Shown: positions 1 through 10,973, counted from the first letter of the stretch. The stretch: DNA of 64,000 bases from Poindextera sp036272595 (GCA_036272595.1 DATAYM010000024.1:62001-126000); one strand, 5' to 3'. Numbers and translations: made by a program. Notes: generated by a model from the sequence alone, not told the origin.

Positions 1-2181
1 ACGGCGCTGTTGGACGCGGACCGTCGCGTCGTCCACGCCAACAAGGCGTTGCGGGCGCTGATCGGCCGCCGCCGCGCGGTCGTCGGCGTCGAACTGGCCG
101 CGCTGCTGACCAAGGCCGGGGCCGAGGCGGCGGACGAATCGACCTATCGCCTGCCGCATCGGCGCGGCCCACTGTATCTGCGCCTCGACCTGCATCGCCA
201 GGCCGGCGGCGGCGCGCTCGCCGTGCTGGTGGACGTCACCGCCGAGCACCAGGCCCTGGAAGCCCACCGCATCGCCCGGCAGACCCACAGCCAGCTGATG
301 CACGACGCCGAGGTCGGCACCTGGCGCTACGACCCCGACACCGACGCCTTCCGGTTTTCCAGCGAGCTCTCGCTCGGCCATGAGGAGGGCGGCGAGCCGG
401 TGCCGAGCGCCGTCCTGAAGACGCTGCAGCATCCCGACGACATCGCGCAGGACGCCGACATCCGCGAGCGCATCACCCGCGACGGCGGCAGCGCCGAGAG
501 TGAGATGCGCTACCGCACCGCCGCCGGCGACTGGACCCACCTGCACGTCCACTACCGCTCAGGCCGCCGGCTGGCCTCGGGGCGCTACGAGATGCTGGGC
601 CTCAGCCAGAGCATCACCTCGCTGGCCCGCTCGCGCGACGAGGCCAACGCCAACGCCCAGCGCCTGCGGCTGGCCCTGCAGGCGGCCAAGGCCGGGGTGT
701 TCGAATACGACTACGGAAAGAACCACATCTGGATGTCGCCGGAGCTGGTGGCGATGATCGGCGAGGACATGGCCTCGTCCGGGAGCCTCGATCCGCTGAT
801 CGTCCTGCATCCGGACGACCGTGAGCTGGCCGCCGCCGTCACCCGCCGCGGCGGGCCGGAATCGGCCGACGTGCGCATGAACGGCCCGTTGGGCGAGCGC
901 TGGGTCCGGGTCTATTACGAGGTCGAGCTCAACGCCCAGGGCAAGCCGCGCCGGGGCGTCGGGCTGATGCTGGATGTCGACGCCGAAAAACGCCAGGGCC
1001 TGGCCCTGACCGAGGCGCGCCAGGTGGCCGAGGCGGCCACGGCGGCCAAGTCCACCTTCCTGGCCGCGGTCAGCCACGAGATCCGCACGCCGATGAACGG
1101 CATCGTCGGGGTGCTCAACCTGCTCGGCCGCGAGGCGCTGAGCGCCGAGGCGCGGGCGCTGCTGCGCGAGGCGGTGGGCTGCAGCCAGATGCTGTCGCAA
1201 CTGATCAACGACGTGCTCGACTTCTCCAAGATGGAGGCCGGCAAGCTGGAGCTGGCCCCGTCGCCGACCGATCCGGTCGAGGTCACGGCCGGCGTCATCA
1301 ACCTGTTGCGCGCCCAGGCCGAGGACAAGGGCCTCTATCTGCGCGGGCCGGCCGAGCCGATGGACCATGCCGAGCTGGATTCGGTGCGCCTGCGCCAATG
1401 CCTGTTCAACGTGGTCGGCAACGCGCTGAAGTTCACCGAGCGCGGCGGGGTCGAGGTGCGGCTGGCCTATCTGGGCGACGGCCAGGCGCGCCGCCTGCGC
1501 TGCGAGGTCGAGGACACCGGCATCGGCGTGCCGGAAGACGCGCGCGCCGTGCTGTTCGACCGCTTCGAACAGGCCGGCCAGGGCGCGACCCGGCGCTTCG
1601 GCGGCACCGGGCTGGGCCTGGCCATCTCGCGCAGCCTGGCGCGGATGATGGGCGGCGAGATGGATTTCACCAGCCAGGAAGGCGTGGGCTCGATCTTCTG
1701 GTTCGAAGTGGCCGCGCCGCCCGCCGAGGCCGCCGCCCCGGCCCTGGCGCGGGACGTGTTCGCCGAGGCGCCGCTTGCCGGGCTGACGGCGCTGGTGGTC
1801 GACGACAACGCCACCAACCGGCTGGTGGGGGTCAAGACCCTGGAAGCGCTCGGCGCGGCCGCCGAGGCGGCCGATGGCGGCGAAGCGGCGATCGCGGCGG
1901 TGCGCCGGCGCGCCTTCGACATCGTGCTGATGGACGTCAACATGCCCGGCATGGACGGCCTGGAGGCGACCCGCCGCATCCGCGCCCTGGGTTCGGCCGC
2001 CGCGGAGATCCCGATCGTCGCCCTGACCGCCGACGTGATGAACCATCACTGGCTGACCTATCAGGCGGCGGGCATGAACGGCCTGGTGGCCAAACCCTTC
2101 TCGCCGGCCGCCCTGGTGATCGAGATCATGCGGCTGGCCGACGAGGCGCCTGCGGACGGGGCGGCGGCGCTCAGCGCCTGA
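1..2181 (+). CDS. PAS-containing hybrid sensor histidine kinase/response regulator (5' partial)
   Basis: The frame is open at base 1, so the start lies outside the window; about 726 codons are visible. The order is PAS-like segments over roughly the first 330 residues, a HisKA dimerisation domain with the H-box SHEIRTPMNG (His near residue 355), a HATPase_c domain with the G box DTGIGVP and the later GGTGLGLAIS motif, and a C-terminal receiver domain with VVDDN and the phosphoacceptor Asp in LMDVNMPGMDG. No membrane segment is visible in this part, so it may be a cytosolic sensor kinase that relays phosphate to its own receiver. The signal cannot be told. It converges on the next gene, only 8 bases away. 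Confidence 0.9.
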   Translation, partial: TALLDADRRVVHANKALRALIGRRRAVVGVELAALLTKAGAEAADESTYRLPHRRGPLYLRLDLHRQAGGGALAVLVDVTAEHQALEAHRIARQTHSQLMHDAEVGTWRYDPDTDAFRFSSELSLGHEEGGEPVPSAVLKTLQHPDDIAQDADIRERITRDGGSAESEMRYRTAAGDWTHLHVHYRSGRRLASGRYEMLGLSQSITSLARSRDEANANAQRLRLALQAAKAGVFEYDYGKNHIWMSPELVAMIGEDMASSGSLDPLIVLHPDDRELAAAVTRRGGPESADVRMNGPLGERWVRVYYEVELNAQGKPRRGVGLMLDVDAEKRQGLALTEARQVAEAATAAKSTFLAAVSHEIRTPMNGIVGVLNLLGREALSAEARALLREAVGCSQMLSQLINDVLDFSKMEAGKLELAPSPTDPVEVTAGVINLLRAQAEDKGLYLRGPAEPMDHAELDSVRLRQCLFNVVGNALKFTERGGVEVRLAYLGDGQARRLRCEVEDTGIGVPEDARAVLFDRFEQAGQGATRRFGGTGLGLAISRSLARMMGGEMDFTSQEGVGSIFWFEVAAPPAEAAAPALARDVFAEAPLAGLTALVVDDNATNRLVGVKTLEALGAAAEAADGGEAAIAAVRRRAFDIVLMDVNMPGMDGLEATRRIRALGSAAAEIPIVALTADVMNHHWLTYQAAGMNGLVAKPFSPAALVIEIMRLADEAPADGAAALSA

Positions 2182-2189
2182 GCCGGCGA

Positions 2190-3182
2190 TCAGCCGGCCA
2201 GCACGTCCTTGGGGTCGGCTTCGTTGAGCAGCGGACGGCCGGTCAGGTAGCGCTCGAGATTGTCGAGGAACAGCGTCTCGCCGCGCGGCCCGAGCCCGTC
2301 GCCGATCGACGAGGCGTGGCCGGTCAGCGTCACCCTGGGATGGGCCCAGAACGGGCTCTCCGGCGGCAACGGCTCTTCGTGGAAGACATCCAGCAGCGCG
2401 TGCTCCGGCTTGCCGGCGTCGAGCCCGGCCAGCAGGGCCGGTTCATCCACTAGGTCGCCGCGGCCGACATTGACCAGCATCGAGCCCGGCTTCATGGCGG
2501 CCAGGAAACCGGCGTCGACCATGCCGGCGGTGGCCGGACTGAGCGGGGTCAGCAGCACCACCACGTCGGCCTGCGGCAGCTGCGCCCTGGTCTGGTCCGG
2601 CATGACCATGGCGTCGGCGAGGGGATGGTCGCCGGGGGTGCGGCGAACGCCGGTGACGTGGGCGCCGAAGGCGCGGGCGCGCTCGGCCGTCGCCTGGCCG
2701 ATGGCGCCGAAGCCGATGATCAGCCAGCGCATGCGTCCGATCTCGCGATAGGGCAGCCGGGCCCACTCGGCCTTGCGCTGGGCGGCGCGCCGCTCGGGCC
2801 CGCGCTGGAAATGGTCGAGCACGCCCCACAGCACGTATTCCGACATGCTGACCGCCTGGGCGTTGTTGGTGGTCAGCCGCGCGCCCTTCTCGACGATGCG
2901 GGCGAAGGCGGGATTGTCGAACCCGGCCGCGGCGCTCTGCACCCATTTCAGGTTCGCCGCCTTGAGCAGGGTGACGAAGAAGGTGCGCGCCGCCGGCGCG
3001 CCGAACAGCTCCACCGTCATCCAGCCGATCTCCGGATCGGCGTCGTCCGGCGAAACCTCGTGGCCGTTCAGCCGGATCACCCCGTCCTCGCCGAGCAGCA
3101 GCAGTTCGGCGTCCCGCGCGGCCCGCGGCAGCCGGTCCCGCACGCGCTGCAGCGACGGTTCATAGGCGAGGATGCGGGTCAT
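2190..3182 (-). CDS. D-2-hydroxyacid dehydrogenase (NAD-binding)
   Basis: A 330-residue protein of the D-isomer-specific 2-hydroxyacid dehydrogenase family, which reduces 2-oxoacids or oxidises D-2-hydroxyacids with NAD(P). The Rossmann motif GFGAIGQ lies near residue 160. The family's catalytic residues are visible: Arg in VNVGRGDLVDE, Glu in FHEEPLPPESPFW and His in TLTGHAS. The ATG follows AGGGGA at good spacing. The protein resembles the glyoxylate/hydroxypyruvate reductase branch, but substrate cannot be assigned. It lies downstream of pnp on the same strand, separated by a probable terminator, so it is probably transcribed separately. Confidence 0.88.
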   Translation of the reverse strand: MTRILAYEPSLQRVRDRLPRAARDAELLLLGEDGVIRLNGHEVSPDDADPEIGWMTVELFGAPAARTFFVTLLKAANLKWVQSAAAGFDNPAFARIVEKGARLTTNNAQAVSMSEYVLWGVLDHFQRGPERRAAQRKAEWARLPYREIGRMRWLIIGFGAIGQATAERARAFGAHVTGVRRTPGDHPLADAMVMPDQTRAQLPQADVVVLLTPLSPATAGMVDAGFLAAMKPGSMLVNVGRGDLVDEPALLAGLDAGKPEHALLDVFHEEPLPPESPFWAHPRVTLTGHASSIGDGLGPRGETLFLDNLERYLTGRPLLNEADPKDVLAG

Positions 3183-3210
3183 GATCGGTCCCCTTAGAGC
3201 GATGAATGGG

Positions 3211-3248
3211 CTGAAAGAAAACGGGCGGCCCGTCGTTCGGACCGCCCG
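3211..3248 (-). terminator. Rho-independent terminator downstream of pnp
   Basis: On the minus strand a GC-rich stem (GCGGGCGGTCC pairing with GGGCCGCCCG, with a one-base bulge) is followed by a T-rich run (GTTTTCTTTC). It begins about 30 bases past the pnp stop codon and would end the truB-rpsO-pnp transcript before the dehydrogenase gene. Confidence 0.7.
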
Positions 3249-3278
3249 CTGGTTAGATCACAGGAAGAACGATCCCGC

Positions 3279-5423
<2,145 letters not shown>

Positions 5424-5637
5424 TTTCGGTTGGTTCTTTCTCTATGCCGCCAAGGACCCATTTCCTTGGGGCGACGGACAGGGGCGGAACGGCTTTTCTC
5501 TTCGCGGAACCGACAAATCCTCTCCAACGACGGGTGGATGAGGACCTTTTCGCGGCCCCCGGCGTCTTGCGGGTCTTCAATCCCGCTCCTATCGCCGCCG
5601 ACCCGTCCCGGCCGCGAGCGAAACTCTATTGTATCAC

Positions 5638-5653
5638 GCCCGCTTGCGCGGGC
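5638..5653 (-). terminator. Hairpin directly after rpsO, in the rpsO-pnp spacer
   Basis: GCCCGC and GCGGGC form a perfect 6-bp stem with a 4-base loop, starting 5 bases after the rpsO stop codon. No run of T follows, so it may be a weak attenuator or a processing/stability element. The bases after it include TACAAT on the minus strand, a possible -10 element for pnp, but no convincing -35 was seen. Confidence 0.4.
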
Positions 5654-5658
5654 GCCTC

Positions 5659-5928
5659 TTAGCGACGCAGGCCCAGGGTCTCGATCAGCGCCTGATAGCG
5701 TCCGGCGTCGGACTTTTTCAGGTGATCGAGCAGGCTGCGGCGCTGCGAAACCATCATCAGGAGGCCACGACGTGAGTGGTTGTCCTTCTTATGGGTCTTG
5801 AAGTGCTCGGTGAGGTTGGCGATCCGTTCTGACAGGATGGCGACCTGCACCTCGGCCGAGCCGGTGTCATGCGGCGTACGCGCATGGGTCGTGATCAGCT
5901 CAGCCTTGCGTTCGGCTGTAATCGACAT
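5659..5928 (-). CDS. rpsO: 30S ribosomal protein S15
   Basis: 89 residues, the exact usual length for S15, which binds 16S rRNA early in assembly of the small-subunit platform. The family signature is visible in HDTGSAEVQVAILSERI near residues 18-34 and KKDNHSRRGLLMMV near residues 47-60. It lies 14 bases downstream of truB and upstream of pnp, the canonical arrangement. The ATG is preceded by a GGAGA-type ribosome-binding site. Confidence 0.99.
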   Translation of the reverse strand: MSITAERKAELITTHARTPHDTGSAEVQVAILSERIANLTEHFKTHKKDNHSRRGLLMMVSQRRSLLDHLKKSDAGRYQALIETLGLRR

Positions 5929-5942
5929 CGGGGTCTCCGTGA

Positions 5943-6890
5943 CTAGAGGTTGAAAACGCGGACCGGACGAAGCTGCCCTGCCCGGATCTCGCAGATCGAG
6001 ACCGGCCCGCCGCCGTGAACAGCCAAAACGGTGCGGGACGCGAACCCGACCCCATCGGGAGCGGAAAGTCGCGTCCTCAGCGTTTCGATCTGTCTGGGAA
6101 GCAGAACGATCGGTCGCCCTTGCGAGAGCCTGAAAGCGTCTTCGGTGGTCACGGCCAGCGCCGGGATGTCGTCCAGCGCGGTCTCGACCGGAGATAGAGC
6201 CTCCAAGCCAGCGTCCCTATGACACAAATCTTCAAGCTGTTCCAGCGTCACGGCGGTCTCGGCGACGAACGGTCCCACCCGGGTGCGCCGCAGCGCCGAC
6301 ACATGGCCGCAGGCGCCCAGGGCCGCGGCCAGGTCGCGGGCCAGGCTGCGGACATAGGTGCCCTTGCCGCAGGCGATCTCCAGTTCGACGTGGTCCGCGT
6401 CCGCCGCGCCGACCACCGCGGCCGAATGGATGATCACCGGCCGCGCGGCCAGGTCGAACTCCACCCCGGCCCTGGCCAGGTCGTAGGCGCGCTCGCCGTC
6501 GACCTTGATGGCTGAAAAAGCCGGCGGGACCTGTTCGATCTCGCCGACGAAGGCGCTCAGCGCCTCGGCGACGGCCGCGCGCGACGGACGCACCTCGGAG
6601 GTCGCGGTGACCGCTCCGTCGCGGTCGAAGCTGGCGGTGCTCTCGCCCCAGGCGATGGTGAAGCGATAGGCCTTGTCGGCGTCCATCAGGAAGGAGACGG
6701 TCTTGGTCGCCTCGCCCAGCGCAATCGGCAACACCCCGGTGGCCAAGGGATCCAGCGTGCCGGCATGACCGGCCTTCTGCGCCGCGAACGCCCGCCGCAC
6801 CCGGCCAACCGCCTGGGTCGAGCCGAGGCCCTCGGGCTTGTCCAGCACCACCCAGCCGTTGACGGCCAGGCCCTTTTTTCTGCGTCCCAC
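5943..6890 (-). CDS. truB: tRNA pseudouridine(55) synthase TruB
   Basis: 315 residues. TruB makes pseudouridine 55 in the T loop of tRNA. The catalytic Asp lies in GHAGTLDPLATG near residue 47, and the opening VNGWVVLDKPEGLGSTQ is typical of the family. The best start is GTG at 6888-6890, giving the usual basic N-terminus MGRRKKG; no good Shine-Dalgarno sequence precedes it because a palindromic repeat-rich segment lies immediately upstream. The gene normally follows rbfA closely; here about 300 bases of repeat DNA intervene. Confidence 0.96.
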   Translation of the reverse strand: MGRRKKGLAVNGWVVLDKPEGLGSTQAVGRVRRAFAAQKAGHAGTLDPLATGVLPIALGEATKTVSFLMDADKAYRFTIAWGESTASFDRDGAVTATSEVRPSRAAVAEALSAFVGEIEQVPPAFSAIKVDGERAYDLARAGVEFDLAARPVIIHSAAVVGAADADHVELEIACGKGTYVRSLARDLAAALGACGHVSALRRTRVGPFVAETAVTLEQLEDLCHRDAGLEALSPVETALDDIPALAVTTEDAFRLSQGRPIVLLPRQIETLRTRLSAPDGVGFASRTVLAVHGGGPVSICEIRAGQLRPVRVFNL

Positions 6891-7194
6891 CTAAAAGGCT
6901 CCGCCGGGGGCCGCTCTCAGCGCCCCTTCTCCCCTTGCGGGAGAAGGTGTCAGCGAAGCTGACGGATGAGGGGTCGCGCTGAGGCTTCCAGGTAGCGGCG
7001 GGAGGAAACGGAGAGCGGAGCAAAACCCCTCATCCGACCCCTTCGGGGCCACCGTCGAGAGCGCGACGCGAGCTCCGCTCGCGGCGATACGGTTCGCCAA
7101 CGATTTGGCGAACCGTCGCTCTCGACCCCGCAAGGGGAGAAGGCCGCGTGGTTTTTTTCGCGTCAGCATCGGGTTTCGGCCATCGCGAATAGAG
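6891..7194. repeat. Palindromic intergenic repeat element between rbfA and truB
   Basis: This 304-base stretch carries no gene. It is built of nested inverted repeats: GGATGAGGGGT (6964-6974) against ACCCCTCATCC (7025-7035); the self-complementary module at 6923-6947 (CCCCTTCTCCCC, then GGGAGAAGG) against CCCCGCAAGGGGAGAAGG (7126-7143); GTCGAGAGCG (7054-7063) against CGCTCTCGAC (7117-7126); and a perfect 11-bp stem CGGTTCGCCAA/TTGGCGAACCG with a 4-base loop (7090-7115). Similar C-rich/G-rich modules recur near 30.4-30.5 kb, so this is a dispersed repeat family. It sits within a transcription unit that is normally compact. Confidence 0.8.
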
Positions 7195-7635
7195 TTAGTC
7201 CGCGTCCGTTTCGGAGGAATCCGCCAGATCCCGCGCCACCTTCGGGTCGTGGAACAGCCGCTCCATGCGCTGGGCCTCGGAGAAGCTCTCGTCGTGGACG
7301 AATTTCAGCTCCGGGGTGAAGCGCAGCTCGATGGCGTGGCCGAGCCGGCCGCGCAGGAAGCGGGCGCAACGGTTCAATCCGGCGGTCACCTCGGCGGCAT
7401 GCTCGCCGCCCAGCGGCTCGATGAAGCACAGGGCGTGCTTCAGGTCCGGCGAGACCCGCACCTCGGTCAACGTCACCGAGACCCCGGCCAGGGCCGGATC
7501 GGCCAGGTCTTCCTCGCGCAGGATCTCGACCAGGGCGTGGCGCACCAGCTCGCCGGCGCGCAACTGCCGCTGGCTGGGGCCGGCGGGCGCCTTTCGCGCG
7601 GCGGGTCTTTCGTTGAATTTTGTATTGCGGGGCAT
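7195..7635 (-). CDS. rbfA: 30S ribosome-binding factor A
   Basis: 146 residues. RbfA is a late assembly factor of the 30S subunit with a KH-like fold. It is recognised from RQLRAGELVRHALVEILR near the N-terminus, the VTLTEVRVSPDLKHA segment in the middle, and the RLGHAIELRFTPELKFVHDE segment in the C-terminal half. It has a short basic N-terminal extension and an acidic tail. In most alphaproteobacteria it lies just downstream of infB; here infB ends 14.2 kb away on the same strand. Confidence 0.95.
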   Translation of the reverse strand: MPRNTKFNERPAARKAPAGPSQRQLRAGELVRHALVEILREEDLADPALAGVSVTLTEVRVSPDLKHALCFIEPLGGEHAAEVTAGLNRCARFLRGRLGHAIELRFTPELKFVHDESFSEAQRMERLFHDPKVARDLADSSETDAD

Positions 7636-7774
7636 GGGCTTGGCCGAAAGGGCAGGCTCACTAGCCTCGCCAGCCTATCCTGTCCAGCACAGGATTGTCT
7701 CGAATTCCGCCGCGGACCGGGGCATGGTGGCGCGCCCAGGCCCGCCGGGGAACGGCCAGGAGGACAAGCGCGCC

Positions 7775-8434
7775 TTGAACCGCCGCCACGCCATCACCGG
7801 GCTCGTCTTGGCGTGCGCCGGCCTGGCCGAGAGCGCCGACAGCCAGCCGCTGTTGCGCCCGCCGTTCTTCGGCCTGCTGCGCCCCAAGCCTGCGCCGCCG
7901 CTGGTCTTCGCCTATCACGGCTGGAAGGTGGACGCGTCCCGCTCGGCCCACGGCCAGGCGCCCGACAAGACCGTGCGCCTGGTCGAGGCCCAGCTCGATC
8001 TGGTCGAGCATGTCGGGTTGAAGCCCGAGGTGCTGACCCTGATGCGCGGCGTGCCGATCATCGTCGTCGCCGACAACCGCGAAACGGTCGGCTACGGCAA
8101 GTCCGGCGTCGTGCTGAACGCGCGGCGGCTGGATACGAAGAAGCCGGCGGCCCTGTTCGGGCTGCTGCAGGCCTATCTGGACCGCGGCCTGCCCGGCGGC
8201 CTGGCCAATCCGGACATCGACCGCTACCGGCGCGAGGCGGCGGGCGCCCACGTCTGGCCGAAGACCGCGCTGATGCTGCAGAGCGACGGCGACTTCTTCG
8301 GCATGACCGCCGGCGCCTATCTGGTCGGCGTCACCACCCACGAGCCCTATACCCGCGCCCATCTGCAGAAGACCCAGCCCGGCTACTACCAGTGGCTGGC
8401 GAAGCTGTTCGACAACGGCGTTGCGCGCCGCTAG
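7775..8434 (+). CDS. Hypothetical exported protein, possible lipoprotein
   Basis: Family not recognised. I chose the TTG at 7775, which follows CAGGAGG at a suitable distance and gives about 219 residues beginning with a basic stretch and a hydrophobic segment ending in LVLACAG, a plausible signal peptide or lipobox (Cys near residue 15). An ATG at 7724 in the same frame would add 17 residues but has no better ribosome-binding site. The body contains no membrane segment and no motif I can name. The protein is predicted to be envelope-located only by its N-terminus. It diverges from rbfA and converges on the MAPEG gene. Confidence 0.7.
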   Translation: MNRRHAITGLVLACAGLAESADSQPLLRPPFFGLLRPKPAPPLVFAYHGWKVDASRSAHGQAPDKTVRLVEAQLDLVEHVGLKPEVLTLMRGVPIIVVADNRETVGYGKSGVVLNARRLDTKKPAALFGLLQAYLDRGLPGGLANPDIDRYRREAAGAHVWPKTALMLQSDGDFFGMTAGAYLVGVTTHEPYTRAHLQKTQPGYYQWLAKLFDNGVARR

Positions 8435-8448
8435 CGGCGCCCTGGGCC

Positions 8449-8904
8449 TCAGTGGCCCAGCGCGCCGGCGACCAGCAGCCAGATCAGCGCGATCATCAGG
8501 GCGATGAGGGTCAGCCCCGAGATCATGAAGAAGATGGTCCGCCACGGCTGCTTGCCGGCCAGATACGCGACCGAATGGGCCAGCCGCGCGATGGTGAAGA
8601 TCGAGAACAGCGTCACCGCGACGACGTACGACCCGCCGGCCAGCACGAAGGCCAGGCCGAGCAGCAGGAAGGGATAGATGGTCGCCTGGGCGTTGGCGTG
8701 GGCGCGCAGCACCCGCGCCACCGCCGGCGGGTCGTGCGGCTCCAGCGACGCACCCAGCCGGGCGGCGTCCTCGGGATTGATCGCCACCTGGCTGCGGCCG
8801 CGGGCCAGCCCGCTATAGACCCACAGGAAGATCAGGTTGGCGCTGAGCACCAGGCAGGTGGTCGAATAGGCCACAAGGGCTGGACCGTTCGGGTCGCTGA
8901 ACAT
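8449..8904 (-). CDS. MAPEG-family membrane protein
   Basis: About 151 residues with four hydrophobic segments: SANLIFLWVYSGL near the start, the FLLLGLAFVLAGGSY segment, VAVTLFSIFTIARLAHS, and a C-terminal segment rich in I and L. The pattern ARVLRAHANAQATIYPF, with the invariant-type Asn and Glu/Gln region, and FTIARLAHSVAY match the MAPEG superfamily (membrane-associated proteins in eicosanoid and glutathione metabolism). The ATG at 8904 follows GGAGGAG by 5 bases and is preferred over an in-frame start at 8961. Bacterial members are often glutathione transferase-like; the substrate is unknown. Confidence 0.8.
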   Translation of the reverse strand: MFSDPNGPALVAYSTTCLVLSANLIFLWVYSGLARGRSQVAINPEDAARLGASLEPHDPPAVARVLRAHANAQATIYPFLLLGLAFVLAGGSYVVAVTLFSIFTIARLAHSVAYLAGKQPWRTIFFMISGLTLIALMIALIWLLVAGALGH

Positions 8905-9006
8905 GCTGGCTCCTCCGCTGGCCGTCCCCCCGGACAGCCCTTCCCCAGGGACGGTCGTCACCGTCCTTGATCGACATTGGCGCGGATTTCGCCGGATGTC
9001 CCGGCC

Positions 9007-9028
9007 TAAAGCCCCTTAAAGCCCCTTG
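9007..9028. repeat. 11-bp tandem duplication over a stop codon
   Basis: TAAAGCCCCTT occurs twice in tandem at the 3' end of the DUF2939-like gene. On the coding strand the duplication repeats the last codons and the TAA stop, so the stop present now is the upstream of two near-identical copies. Confidence 0.7.
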
Positions 9029-9531
9029 GGCAGGCGCAGCAGCGAGCGATCGCCCTCGAAGGCGGTCAGCCGCCAGGTCCCGCCCTCGTTGGTGAAGTCG
9101 AAGATGCACGGCCCATCGCGCTTTTTCGCCACGCAGACATGGTTTGCGTCGATCGGTCTCAGCGCCTGGGCGATCACCAGGGTGTTGGGGATCGGCCGGT
9201 CGGGCGAATAGCCGAGCTCGGCGGCGGCGGCGCGGAAGACGTCCGGCTGCACCAGCTGGTCGACCGCGAAATCCACCAGCGGCCGGCCGACCGCCGCGGC
9301 CAGGGCGCCCAGTTCGTCGCTGCGCCGGGACGCGTTTGCGATCAGCCTGGCGCGCAGCTGCGCCTTCAGTGCGGCGCGGTCGACATGGGCGTCGAAGGCG
9401 GCCTGGTCGTCGTCGCGGATCGACACCAGGAAGGCATGGACGTCGGCCCCGGCGCTGAGCTGGGTGGTCGCGGCGCAGGCCTGGACCACCAGGGCCAGCA
9501 GGACGACGATGGCGAGCCGGGCGCGGGTCAT
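9016..9531 (-). CDS. DUF2939-like putative lipoprotein
   Basis: 171 residues. The N-terminus has a basic start, a hydrophobic core and the lipobox-like VQACAAT (Cys near residue 19), suggesting a lipoprotein. The remainder, with IRDDDQAAFDAHVDRAALKA and later helices, resembles DUF2939 proteins of unknown function. It ends at a duplicated stop region. The gene lies 12 bases upstream of the dienelactone hydrolase start region on the same strand order (it is downstream of that gene), so the two may be cotranscribed. The family assignment is from memory of the pattern and moderately sure. Confidence 0.75.
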   Translation of the reverse strand: MTRARLAIVVLLALVVQACAATTQLSAGADVHAFLVSIRDDDQAAFDAHVDRAALKAQLRARLIANASRRSDELGALAAAVGRPLVDFAVDQLVQPDVFRAAAAELGYSPDRPIPNTLVIAQALRPIDANHVCVAKKRDGPCIFDFTNEGGTWRLTAFEGDRSLLRLPKGL

Positions 9532-9543
9532 GGACGGTCTCTT

Positions 9544-10338
9544 CTAGGCTCCCGTGCGGGATTTGAAAAAGGCGATCACGCGCTCTTCCACCTGCTTGGT
9601 CGGCGTGCCGGCGCGATCGTCCAGATGCAGGGTAAGCACCGAATGCGGCTGCATTCCGGTCCCCTGCAGCGCCTCGGCGTCGGCCAGGTCGATCGCCTCG
9701 AACCGGTCGCCGAACTCGCGTTTCAGCCTGTCGAACCGGGCGCCGGGCACAAGGGTGTCGCCGACGAACCTCAGGCCGATCATCGAAAGGTCCTCCTCGG
9801 CGAAGCGCCGCCTGGCGCAGGCGATCTCGGCCGGCGAGGCGTCGATGGCCGAGGCCTTGCCCTTGCCGAATATCGGCTGCGAGGGCTGCGACAGCACCGG
9901 CGCGACCACCGCGGGCTCGGTCATCATGGCCAGGGCGAAGCCGCCGGTGAAGCACATGCCGACCGCGCCGACCCCCTTGCCGCCGCATTCGCCGTGCGCC
10001 TGGCGGGCCAGGGCGCGCAGCCAGTCGACGATCGGGCTCGAGCCCTTGCCGGCCCAGACCTGGAACTCCCGCCGGATGCAGATGCCGGCGAGGATTTCAC
10101 CGGCGGCGTAGGGCATGCTCACCGGCTTGCCCGGCTTGCCGAACAGGCTGGGCAGGAAGACCGTCATGCCGGCCGCGGCCACATGGTCGGCGAAGCGGAC
10201 GACGCCCCCGTGCAGGCCGGGAATCTCGTGGATGATGATCACCGCCGGCCCGGTTCCGCGCCGGAACACCTCGCGGGTCCAGCGGCCGTGGCTGAACGCA
10301 AAGCTCTGATAGTCCGCCAGCACGTCCCGATCGGCCAT
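9544..10338 (-). CDS. Dienelactone hydrolase-family alpha/beta hydrolase
   Basis: 264 residues from the ATG at 10338, which follows GGGAGG. The family hydrolyses cyclic diene lactones or related esters. An oxyanion-hole region IIHEIPGLHGG lies near residues 38-48 and the nucleophile elbow GMCFTGG supplies the Cys nucleophile typical of dienelactone hydrolase. Asp in FVGDTLVPG and His in GMQPHSVLTL complete the expected triad. The protein is predicted cytosolic. The longer in-frame start at 10362 lacks a ribosome-binding site. The substrate is unknown, since no aromatic-degradation cluster surrounds it. Confidence 0.88.
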   Translation of the reverse strand: MADRDVLADYQSFAFSHGRWTREVFRRGTGPAVIIIHEIPGLHGGVVRFADHVAAAGMTVFLPSLFGKPGKPVSMPYAAGEILAGICIRREFQVWAGKGSSPIVDWLRALARQAHGECGGKGVGAVGMCFTGGFALAMMTEPAVVAPVLSQPSQPIFGKGKASAIDASPAEIACARRRFAEEDLSMIGLRFVGDTLVPGARFDRLKREFGDRFEAIDLADAEALQGTGMQPHSVLTLHLDDRAGTPTKQVEERVIAFFKSRTGA

Positions 10339-10406
10339 GTCGCGCCTCCCGCCAAGGCCCAAGCCTTAGCTGAACCGCCCGGCCCCTGTAAGTCGCGGGG
10401 ACCGGG

Positions 10407-10973
10407 TCAGTAACGGTGATTGGCCGGGGCGTCGTTGAAGCGGTCGCTGCGGTCCGGCTGCGGCAGGTCGGGCGGCCCGACCGCCCATTCGCCGTGGAAG
10501 CTGTAGTCCAGGGTGATGCAGAGCCGGCTCGTGCCGGTCTTCGCATCGTGGCCCAGGGCGCGGATGCGCAGCGGCTGTTCGGCGGTGATCGGCCCGAAGG
10601 CCAGGAACACCTTGTCGGCGCCGGGACAAAGCGCCCGGCCCAGGGCGGCGCCGTCGTCCTTCGGCTCGATCTGATAGAGCGCCCGCTCCCGCGCCTCCGG
10701 CCCGATCACCGCGTTCAGGCCCCCGGGGCCGAGCTCGCCCTCCGAGGCCGGTTTCAGATCGGCCGAGCCGATGTCGTGGGTCTCCAGGATGCGCAGCACC
10801 CGGGTGGTCATGAACGACCTGTCGAAGATGAAGGTCAGGCCCGCCTCGGTCATCTGCTCGGTGAGCGGATTGGCGGAGTCGTAGGAATAGATGCGCTTGG
10901 ACGCCGCCGCCGGGCCGGCGACCGCCAGGGCGGCCAGGCAGGCGACCGCCGCCAAACGGCCAAGTGTCGGCAT
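10407..10973 (-). CDS. Hypothetical secreted protein
   Basis: 188 residues from the ATG at 10973, which is placed 5 bases after AAGGAG. Residues 1-25 form a clear signal peptide ending PAAASK. The mature part is globular-looking, with four Cys (including GRALCPGADKV and SRLCITLDY), and ends in a short polar tail. I do not recognise the family. It diverges from the short-chain dehydrogenase gene, with 88 bases between the starts. Confidence 0.75.
   Translation of the reverse strand: MPTLGRLAAVACLAALAVAGPAAASKRIYSYDSANPLTEQMTEAGLTFIFDRSFMTTRVLRILETHDIGSADLKPASEGELGPGGLNAVIGPEARERALYQIEPKDDGAALGRALCPGADKVFLAFGPITAEQPLRIRALGHDAKTGTSRLCITLDYSFHGEWAVGPPDLPQPDRSDRFNDAPANHRY

Noticed and set aside
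559..2049. A long open frame antisense to the first hybrid kinase
   Set aside because: The plus-strand frame carries H-box, ATPase and receiver motifs, while the antisense frame has none.
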